64,000 bases of DNA from an uncultured Muribaculaceae bacterium (GTDB lineage: Bacteria > Bacteroidota > Bacteroidia > Bacteroidales > Muribaculaceae), in contig CAJUCQ010000024.1 of NCBI GenBank assembly GCA_910584905.1, positions 1 to 64,000 on the forward strand, given 5' to 3'. Made by a program: the position numbers and the translations under genes. Within the stretch, counting starts at the first letter, position 1. Every line of letters starts with the position of its first letter. Positions 51,164-58,302 of this stretch are shown here, piece by piece. The notes below the pieces were generated by a model. The model ran no database searches and was not told where the DNA came from. It saw nothing but the letters and a program-made list of their open reading frames with translations.

Positions 51164-53101
51164 ATGTCATCCGCTTCCGCACGCGCCGTCATCGACAGAC
51201 AGCGCACCCTTCTGCGCATAGAATACGATGAGGAGAAAAGCACCTTCTTCCGCATCGTCGATGCCGCCGGCGTGGGCCGCCTCGCGGCCCGGGGGCGCGC
51301 GTGGTTTCCCGTGGCCGCAGGCCGTTCGTATTACAACTCCCTTGACAGGCGCGTGATCGAAGTGCTCCGCACCGGCCTCGACCCCGAGATCGACGAAGCC
51401 CCCGACCACGAATTCGACTACGGACGCCCCGTAATATTCTTTACCGTCTCGGGCGATGCAGGCGCATCGCCCCGCATCCTCTTCTCTGGCACGGTCAGCT
51501 ATGTCGACGGCGATCGCATGCTCGTCACCATCCCCGACGACGCCGACACGGCCGCCCTCGATGCCCGAGGCGTCCGACCCGGCGTGATGCTCTCGTTCGA
51601 CGAGACATCATACCGCGTCATGTTCGAAGCCCTCGACGCCGTGGCCGCCGACAAAGGCCGCTTGGCCGAACTGAACGAACTCTTCTCATCGACAGCCCTG
51701 ACCCCCGCGAGGCTCTCGCTCCCACACCTCGGATTCCCGTACCTCAACCCCTCTCAGGAGACTGCCGTAAACAACGTCCTCCGCGCTCGCGACGTCGCCA
51801 TCGTCCACGGCCCGCCCGGAACCGGAAAAACCACCACACTCGTTGAAGCTATATACGCCACTCTCCGACGCGAAAGTCAGGTCCTCGTTTGCGCGCAAAG
51901 CAACATGGCCGTCGACTGGATTTCCGAAAAACTCGTCGACCGGGGCATAAACGTCCTCCGCATCGGCAACCCTTCGCGCGTCAACGACAAGATGCTCGCT
52001 TTCACATACGAGCGCCGCTTCGAAGCCCACCCCGACTATCCGGCCCTATGGAGCATACGGAAGGCCCTCCGCGAACTCCGCGGCCAACGCCGACGCTCCG
52101 AACAGTGGCATCAGAAAACCGACCGCCTCCGAAGTCGCGCCCAAGAACTCGAAATCCGCATCAACAACGACATATTCGCCTCGGCCCACGTCGTAGCCTC
52201 GACCCTCGTCGGGAGTGCTTCGCCGATACTCACCGGCATGAAATTCGCCACCGTATTCGTCGACGAAGCCGCGCAGGCCCTCGAAGCCGCTTGCTGGATT
52301 CCGCTCCGGCGCGCATCCCGAATCATCCTCGCCGGCGACCACTGCCAGCTCCCCCCGACGGTCAAATCCGTCGAGGCCGCGCGCGGCGGACTCGGGCGCT
52401 CGATGATGGAACGCATCGCCGGAAACCACCCCGAGTGCGTCACGCTCCTCTCGATTCAATACCGCATGCACCGCGACATCATGCGCTTCTCAAGCGAAAA
52501 CTTCTACGGCGGTGCAATCGTGGCCGCCTCCGAAGTCGAAAACCGCGGAATCCTCGACCTCGACATCCCTGTCAGCTGGGTCGACACTGCCGCCGCGCAC
52601 GACCCCGACGACGACTCATCTTCAGCCGACGACCCCGACCTCATATTCCGCGAAGCATTGGCCGGCGACACATTCGGCCGCGTCAACAAAGCCGAAGCCC
52701 GCCTTACCCTCGACACACTCCGCCGATACTTCGAACGCATAGGCCGCGGGCGCATCCTTGAAGAAGCCATCGACGTCGGCATCATCTCGCCATACCGCGC
52801 TCAGGTCCGCTACATCCGAAGTCTGATTCGGCGCGAACCGTGGACAAAGCCATTCCGGCGCTTACTGTCCGTAAACACCGTCGACGGATTTCAGGGGCAG
52901 GAGCGCGACGTCATAATCATATCTCTCGTCCGCAACAACGACCGCCGTCAGATAGGATTCCTCCGCGACCTGCGCCGTATCAACGTAGCCATGACCCGCG
53001 CACGAATGAAACTAATAATTGTGGGCGACGTCCCCACACTCACCTCAGCCCATCCGTTCTACCGCCGCCTCCACGACTATATCAACTCCCTCGGACAATA
53101 A
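51164..53101 (+). CDS. SF1 AAA-type DNA/RNA helicase (UPF1/IGHMBP2-like)
   Basis: This 645-residue superfamily 1 helicase has an N-terminal beta-barrel accessory region (about 1-190). The motor follows with Walker A GPPGTGKTTTLVEAI, DEAAQALEAA (motif II), GDHCQLPPTVKS (motif III), QYRMHRDIMRFSSENFYGG (motif IV), VDGFQGQERDVII (motif V) and NVAMTRAR (motif VI). The start at 51164 replaces an open frame from 50957 that runs inside miaB. It is co-transcribed with miaB. The precise role (DNA repair, RNA or other) is unknown for the bacterial members. Confidence 0.92.
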   Translation: MSSASARAVIDRQRTLLRIEYDEEKSTFFRIVDAAGVGRLAARGRAWFPVAAGRSYYNSLDRRVIEVLRTGLDPEIDEAPDHEFDYGRPVIFFTVSGDAGASPRILFSGTVSYVDGDRMLVTIPDDADTAALDARGVRPGVMLSFDETSYRVMFEALDAVAADKGRLAELNELFSSTALTPARLSLPHLGFPYLNPSQETAVNNVLRARDVAIVHGPPGTGKTTTLVEAIYATLRRESQVLVCAQSNMAVDWISEKLVDRGINVLRIGNPSRVNDKMLAFTYERRFEAHPDYPALWSIRKALRELRGQRRRSEQWHQKTDRLRSRAQELEIRINNDIFASAHVVASTLVGSASPILTGMKFATVFVDEAAQALEAACWIPLRRASRIILAGDHCQLPPTVKSVEAARGGLGRSMMERIAGNHPECVTLLSIQYRMHRDIMRFSSENFYGGAIVAASEVENRGILDLDIPVSWVDTAAAHDPDDDSSSADDPDLIFREALAGDTFGRVNKAEARLTLDTLRRYFERIGRGRILEEAIDVGIISPYRAQVRYIRSLIRREPWTKPFRRLLSVNTVDGFQGQERDVIIISLVRNNDRRQIGFLRDLRRINVAMTRARMKLIIVGDVPTLTSAHPFYRRLHDYINSLGQ

Positions 53102-53111
53102 TAAACAGCAA

Positions 53112-53145
53112 AAGCGCCGTGCCCCTTGACCGGGACACGGCGCTT
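53112..53145. terminator. Bidirectional hairpin between helicase and glycosidase genes
   Basis: AAGCGCCGTG (53112-53121) pairs with CACGGCGCTT (53136-53145), and CCC (53123-53125) with GGG (53132-53134) around a short loop. It stands 10 bp past the helicase stop and about 30 bp past the convergent glycosidase stop. Confidence 0.7.
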
Positions 53146-53176
53146 GCTTCAGATACTTATCGTTTGCGAGCGGAAC

Positions 53177-54592
53177 TTACTTCGTAAGGCGGACGATTTT
53201 GCAGCCGTGGGGTGCTACGGTCGCCGACAGCGACGTGGCCGCCCCTTCGTCGGCATGTTTCCAGAGGTCGCGGACATTCCACGTGCCCTCTATGCCGAGG
53301 TCGGCGAAATTGACACTCATACCCTCCGAGCTGTCATCGCGGTTGAAAAGACCGATTACCCAGTCGCCGTTGCTCATTTGTCCGTACCATATCTGGTTGT
53401 CGGCATCGTTGAGCTTGTTGCTCAACGGCTTGCCCGTAAAGCGGTCGGCGTTAAGGGCAAGAATCTCTTCGTTGGTGTAGAACTTGAGATTCTCGCCGAT
53501 GTTGTGATACTGGTCAGCAACCGTCACAGGGCCGCCGGCCATAAGCTGGAGCGATACCACAAACTCTTTCTCGGCGGCTGTCTCGAACGTGTTAAGGCGG
53601 ATAAAGTCGCCGTCGAGAATCACCTTGTCGCGTCCGCCGATATGGCTCCAGTAGGTGAATCCGTCGAACATGTTCATGCAGTTGGGCCAGTTGGCGAAGC
53701 TCTTGCCGCGTTCGGCCGAAGAGCAGTGCCACCAGCCGCCCGAAGCCGTGTCGGCTACGATGCGCACCATGTTGCCGTACTTGGCTTCCACGAGAGCGTC
53801 GTCATATAGGTGGGGCATTACAAGCGACGTGAAGATACCGTATTTCTTGGCGCTCTCAGCGATGTAGCTCAGGGCGCGGGCATACACCTCGCGGCCATAG
53901 CCCTTGCCCGTGATGCCGAGGCCGCGGTCCTTGCCGTCCTCATACCACGAAAGGAAGTCCATGCGGATATACTCGATGCCAAGCTCCTTGTAGTGCTTGA
54001 AGAACCCGTCGATATACTCGCGCGCTCCGGCGTGCGAGGCTACGGCCCAGTTGAACCACAGGTCCTCGGCCTTCTGGTTCGTGACGGGGTCGCCGTTGTA
54101 ATAGAGCGAACCGAAAGTCAGGTCAGTCCCCTCGATTTTGGTCTCGCGAGGGCCGTGGATCCAAAGCGGATTGTCATAAACGCCCACCTTCAGCCCGCGG
54201 GCCTTGGCCTTCGCCACGAGGTCTTTGAGCGCCGTCGACCCGTAGTGGGTCATATAGCCGCTCGCGTCCTTCGCAAGCATGGGGATGAAGCCGTCCGTGC
54301 ACACCATGTCGTAGCCGTAAGGCTTGAGGTCGCGCTCAACCCAGTCGAGGATGCGGTCCCATTCCTCGGGGCTGATGTCTTGGTCGGAGTTGGACACGCC
54401 GTTCTGCTCGTTGACGTAGCAGTATTCATAGACGCTCCAATACATCGGAGCCTTGTAGGTGTGTATGTTGGAAATCTCGGGGAGGTCCGGGAGCTCGAAT
54501 TTCGGGGGGCGGCGCATCTCGATGTCATTGCTGCACGAGCATAAAACTCCGGTGAGGGCGGCGGCACCTATTATTTTGCTGATAAATTTCAT
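53177..54592 (-). CDS. Clan GH-D glycosidase lipoprotein (GH27/GH36-like, alpha-galactosidase or isomaltodextranase type)
   Basis: This 471-residue lipoprotein (lipobox LCSC, Cys20, followed by SND) has a beta/alpha barrel (about 45-380) and a beta-sandwich end (about 390-471) with WVIGLFNRDD and VRDLW, as in GH27. The nucleophile is probably Asp212 in YIRMDFLSW and the acid Asp281 in VRIVADT (Arg-x-x-x-Asp). GH27 usually reads YLKYDNC there, so this is a divergent member. Alpha-galactosidase is the default call, but GH27 also holds isomaltodextranase, which would suit the alpha-glucan-like SusE partner. Last gene of the SusC-SusD-SusE operon, 24 bp after the SusE-like gene. Confidence 0.75.
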   Translation of the reverse strand: MKFISKIIGAAALTGVLCSCSNDIEMRRPPKFELPDLPEISNIHTYKAPMYWSVYEYCYVNEQNGVSNSDQDISPEEWDRILDWVERDLKPYGYDMVCTDGFIPMLAKDASGYMTHYGSTALKDLVAKAKARGLKVGVYDNPLWIHGPRETKIEGTDLTFGSLYYNGDPVTNQKAEDLWFNWAVASHAGAREYIDGFFKHYKELGIEYIRMDFLSWYEDGKDRGLGITGKGYGREVYARALSYIAESAKKYGIFTSLVMPHLYDDALVEAKYGNMVRIVADTASGGWWHCSSAERGKSFANWPNCMNMFDGFTYWSHIGGRDKVILDGDFIRLNTFETAAEKEFVVSLQLMAGGPVTVADQYHNIGENLKFYTNEEILALNADRFTGKPLSNKLNDADNQIWYGQMSNGDWVIGLFNRDDSSEGMSVNFADLGIEGTWNVRDLWKHADEGAATSLSATVAPHGCKIVRLTK

Positions 54593-54616
54593 TGTTTGAA
54601 GAGGGTGGGTATGTGA

Positions 54617-56533
54617 TTATTCGATGAAGGTTGCGGTGAGAGTCCAGGCTTCGATGTCAAAGCTCAGACGGTATTTGCCGGCGTCTGTTACCAGCCATTT
54701 GTCGTCAGGGTCGGTCGTATAGACGAACTCGGCAGACTCAACGCCAGACTTCGAAATCTTGCAGCCGTTGAACGTCGGGCGCACAAACGGACATTGGAAC
54801 GAGCCGTCAGGCTCGATGCAGGCTTTCAGCTCGCCTTTGCCGAGTGTGCCTTCCCATACGAAGCAACCGTCCTTGAGGCTGAGCGCCGTGGCATTGTCCA
54901 TGCTCCAGCCGCCGGGGGTGGCGTCGCCGATGATATACAGCGTGGAGGCCTTGAACGGCTCTTTGCCCGGAGTCGTAGTCCCGGAGTTGCCGATGTAGGT
55001 TGCGGAGATGGTGCGTTTGGAAAGGTCGAACGTCAGGTGGTACTTGCCGCTCTCGGTCACTTTCCAATGGTCGTCGGGCGCCGTGGTCATCACGAAGCCG
55101 GGTTCGGCCACGCCCGAGGAGTTGACCTCGACGTCGGCCTTTGCCGGGCGGATGAACGGAACATCGAACGAACTCTTGTCCGTGCAGGCCTTGAATGTGC
55201 CGTTCACGAGATTGCCTTCCCACGTCCAGATGTATTTTTCCGTAGAACTGAACGCCGTGGCCGCGTCAAGGCTCCAGCCGCCGGGAGTGGCGTCGCCGAT
55301 GATATAGAGCGCCGTGGCCTCGATGGGCGTATTGTCCGACGGACCCTGCGTGCCGCTGAGGTATTCGGCCTTGATAGTCCAGTCGCGAAGATTGAACGTC
55401 AGGCGGTACTTGCCGCTCTCGGTCACCTTCCACTGGTCGTCGGGCGCCGTGGTCATAACGAAGCCGGGTTCGGCCACGCCCGAGGAGTTGACCTCGACGT
55501 TGGCTTTTTCGGGGCGGATGAACGGAACGTCGAACGAGCTCTTGTCCGTGCAGGCCTTGAACGTGCCGCTCACGAGTTCGCCTTCCCACGTCCAGATGTA
55601 ATCTTCCGTAGAGCTGAACGCCGTAGCTGCGTCAAGGCTCCAGCCGCCGGGAGTGGCGTCGCCGATGATGTAGAGGCTTTGAGTAGCGATGGGGTTCTTC
55701 TCCTGCTCGGGAAGTTCGCCGGTGTATTCGGCCGAGATAGTCCAGTGTTCGAGGTCGAAGGTCAGACGGTACGTACCTCCGTCTGCTACGCACCACTTGT
55801 TGTCGGGCGAGGCCGTGAACACAAACTCGGGAGTCTCCACGCCGCTCTTGCCGATTTTGACACCTTCGCTCGCCGGGCGGATGAAGTTCACATCCCAGCT
55901 TCCGGCGCTCAGACAGCACTTGATTTCGCCTGCCGGAAGCGCGCCTTCATATTCGAAGATGTAGTCGCTCTTCTTGGTGAGAGGCGTCGGGCTGTCAATG
56001 TTCCAGCCGCAGGGAGCGGCGTCGCCGACCATATAGAGTTCTTCGGTCTCGATCGGTTCGATGACGGGGGCGGGAGCAGAGCCAACATAACGCGTGCTCA
56101 TTGTCCAGTTGCGCAGGTCGAACGTCAGGTGGTACACACCGGCTTCGGCGATTTTCCACTTGTTGTCAGGGTCGCCGGCGTGCATTGCGAAAGTTGCTTC
56201 GCTGATATCCGTCGACGAGATTTCCTCGCCGTTCACTTCCGGGCGGATGAAAGGCACATCCCAGCTCCCCGCAACGAGGCAGAGCTTCATTTCGCCCGTC
56301 GAGAGCGAGCCTTCCCACTCGAACACGAGAGGGTCTTCGCCTTCAGCGGCCAAAGGAGTGGGCGAGTCGATGCTCCAGCCGTTAGGCGTGGCATCGCCGA
56401 CCATATAAAGAGCCGATGTCTTGATGGGCAGATTGCCTTCGATGATGATAAGCTCCTTTTCGTCGTCGCACGACCAAAGGCCCGTGATGAGAAGAAGCGC
56501 GGACAATAGCCCGAATATTTTATTGACTTTCAT
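54617..56533 (-). CDS. SusE/SusF-like surface glycan-binding lipoprotein with five repeated modules
   Basis: This 638-residue surface lipoprotein has a lipobox (GLWSC, Cys22) followed by the acidic DDEKE, a signal for export to the cell surface. The rest is five tandem beta modules of about 105 residues: 41-150, 166-271, 287-392, 409-514 and 532-637. Each starts LY(M/I)(V/I)GDA(T/A)P.GW and ends in a TFDL..W(T)-type strand. Module 3 and 4 differ by only a few residues. SusE and SusF of Bacteroides carry two or three such starch-binding modules. The aromatic residues (Trp in GW and TWEG) fit glycan stacking. It lies between SusD and the glycosidase, 11 bp after the SusD stop. Confidence 0.88.
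   Translation of the reverse strand: MKVNKIFGLLSALLLITGLWSCDDEKELIIIEGNLPIKTSALYMVGDATPNGWSIDSPTPLAAEGEDPLVFEWEGSLSTGEMKLCLVAGSWDVPFIRPEVNGEEISSTDISEATFAMHAGDPDNKWKIAEAGVYHLTFDLRNWTMSTRYVGSAPAPVIEPIETEELYMVGDAAPCGWNIDSPTPLTKKSDYIFEYEGALPAGEIKCCLSAGSWDVNFIRPASEGVKIGKSGVETPEFVFTASPDNKWCVADGGTYRLTFDLEHWTISAEYTGELPEQEKNPIATQSLYIIGDATPGGWSLDAATAFSSTEDYIWTWEGELVSGTFKACTDKSSFDVPFIRPEKANVEVNSSGVAEPGFVMTTAPDDQWKVTESGKYRLTFNLRDWTIKAEYLSGTQGPSDNTPIEATALYIIGDATPGGWSLDAATAFSSTEKYIWTWEGNLVNGTFKACTDKSSFDVPFIRPAKADVEVNSSGVAEPGFVMTTAPDDHWKVTESGKYHLTFDLSKRTISATYIGNSGTTTPGKEPFKASTLYIIGDATPGGWSMDNATALSLKDGCFVWEGTLGKGELKACIEPDGSFQCPFVRPTFNGCKISKSGVESAEFVYTTDPDDKWLVTDAGKYRLSFDIEAWTLTATFIE
54992..55675 (-). repeat. 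Near-identical tandem duplication of two SusE modules
   Basis: Module 3 (55358-55675) and module 4 (54992-55309) are 366 bp apart and almost identical in DNA as well as protein, for example around GDATPGGWSLDAATAFSSTE and in the VNSSGVAEPGFVMTTAPDD block. This points to recent duplication or gene conversion. Confidence 0.85.
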
Positions 56534-56544
56534 GGTATTCGGAA

Positions 56545-58281
56545 TTAATTGCTGTAACCGGGATTTTGTACTAACTGTGTGTTGGCGTTGAGGATAGGCC
56601 TCATGATCGGGAAGATTTCAGTGTGGCGGCCTTCGTCGGGGGTCTTGTCCCACCACGAGCCGGTCGAGAACTTGCCGAAGCGGATGAGGTCGATGCGACG
56701 GCGACCTTCGGCGAAGAATTCGCGGCCCCATTCGTCGAGCATCTCTTTATCGTTGAGTTCGGCGCGGCCTTCGGGAGCATAGAGGTTGTCGTCGAGGTTC
56801 TCGGCAGGGTAGTTGCGGCGACGCACGCTGTTGAGCAGCTTGGCCGCGTCGATCTTATTGCCTGCGCGGAGCTTGCATTCGGCCAAAGAGTAGATAATCT
56901 CGGGCAGACGCACCTCGGTGTAGTCGCTTTCCATCTGGCCCGACTCGTCGTCGGAGTAGAACGGATATTTGGCGAAATGCCATCCCGAGTTATGGTCGCC
57001 CGTCTGGAGGGTCGACGTCTTCTGGGCAGGCCATTTGTTCGGGTCCATGCCGCCGAAGGGCCCAACGGCGTCGCGGATATAGAGGTCGTAGGGAAGCTCG
57101 GGGGCGCGCAGACGCTTGGTGGCGCCGTTCTCGTCGACGTATTCGATATAGCCGTAGATAAACATGCCCTCGCGCTTGTTGTTGCCGAGATTGCGGTAGA
57201 GCTTCATGCGCTCGTCGCCGGCGTATTTGCGGAAGTTCTGGACGGGCATACCCAGCTCATAGGTGTAGAGATTGCCGTTGAGGTCATAGCTCGGCGAGGC
57301 CGCATACTTCGTGTTGTGGTCGCCGGCCTTGGCCTTGTTGTCCTTGAAGTAGTAGCGGGCGCGGGCCGGAACGGTCCACCAGTACATGTCGCTGCCGTAA
57401 TGCCAGTAAGAATAGCCCTGAGAGCCCGGGAAGCCGAAGATAACCTCGTCGGAGGTGTCGTTGTTCCAGTCAAAGGCCTCGTCCCAGCGGTCGGCCACTT
57501 CGTAGGGGCCGTAGGTGCCGTCGAGGATAGCCTGAGCGTAGGTTTCGCAGTCTTTGTAGCGCTCCTCACCGATGTAGACCTCGGCGTTGAGGTAAAGGCG
57601 CACCAGAAGGGCGGCGGCCCCGGCCTGTGTCCACTGGCCCTGAATCATGCTCTGGTTGCCGAGACCTTCCTTGACGATAAGGAGAGGAAGGCACTCCTTA
57701 AGTTCGGCTTCGATGAAATCGAAGATGCGCTTGGGCTCGACCTGCCCCTGCGTGTTGAGCGACGGGTCGTTGAAGCTTACGGCGAGGGGGATGTTGCGGA
57801 AAGCATCGAGAAGGCGGAGGTAGAACCACGCACGGAGCGTGCGGTTCTGGGCCGTGAAATTGTCCATCTCGCTCTTTGTCATGCCGAACTTCGCCGGGTC
57901 AAGCTTTGCGAGGTCTTCAATCACGTAGTTGCATTGCATGATGCCCTGAAAGCAGCCGTTCCATTCGGTCTGCGCGTCGCCGCCGTCCTCGACGTTCCAT
58001 TCGTGGTGGTGCAGGCGACGCCACTTGCCGCCGTCGTCCCACCAGCCGTCGCGGGTCGGAGTGATAAGCTGGTCGGCCGTCAGCTCGTTGAGCACGTGGC
58101 GGCTCTGGACGCTCCAGTATGCGTGTTCGAAGGGGCGCAGGGCCGCACGGATGACGTCGCTCTTCGAGTTATAATAGTTTTCGGAGCCTACCTGATCGTA
58201 AAGTGTCTCGTTGAGATCGGTGCACGAGCTGAACGCGGCGACACACACGAGCGAGGCGGCTATGTTGCGGATAAGTTTCAT
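56545..58281 (-). CDS. SusD-like surface glycan-binding lipoprotein
   Basis: This 578-residue lipoprotein has a signal peptide and lipobox (AFSSC, Cys20) followed by TDLNETLYDQVG, the classic SusD start. The TPR-like helical body and the late SusD domain (about 400-578) include YSLAECKLRAGNKIDAAKLLN, VRRRNYP and FFAEGRRRIDLIRFGKF. SusD lies over the SusC channel as a lid and delivers oligosaccharides. Order SusC-SusD-SusE with gaps of 11-21 bp shows one operon. The bound glycan cannot be told from this protein alone. Confidence 0.93.
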   Translation of the reverse strand: MKLIRNIAASLVCVAAFSSCTDLNETLYDQVGSENYYNSKSDVIRAALRPFEHAYWSVQSRHVLNELTADQLITPTRDGWWDDGGKWRRLHHHEWNVEDGGDAQTEWNGCFQGIMQCNYVIEDLAKLDPAKFGMTKSEMDNFTAQNRTLRAWFYLRLLDAFRNIPLAVSFNDPSLNTQGQVEPKRIFDFIEAELKECLPLLIVKEGLGNQSMIQGQWTQAGAAALLVRLYLNAEVYIGEERYKDCETYAQAILDGTYGPYEVADRWDEAFDWNNDTSDEVIFGFPGSQGYSYWHYGSDMYWWTVPARARYYFKDNKAKAGDHNTKYAASPSYDLNGNLYTYELGMPVQNFRKYAGDERMKLYRNLGNNKREGMFIYGYIEYVDENGATKRLRAPELPYDLYIRDAVGPFGGMDPNKWPAQKTSTLQTGDHNSGWHFAKYPFYSDDESGQMESDYTEVRLPEIIYSLAECKLRAGNKIDAAKLLNSVRRRNYPAENLDDNLYAPEGRAELNDKEMLDEWGREFFAEGRRRIDLIRFGKFSTGSWWDKTPDEGRHTEIFPIMRPILNANTQLVQNPGYSN

Positions 58282-58302
58282 GTTGTCGGGTTTTTCAATG
58301 TT

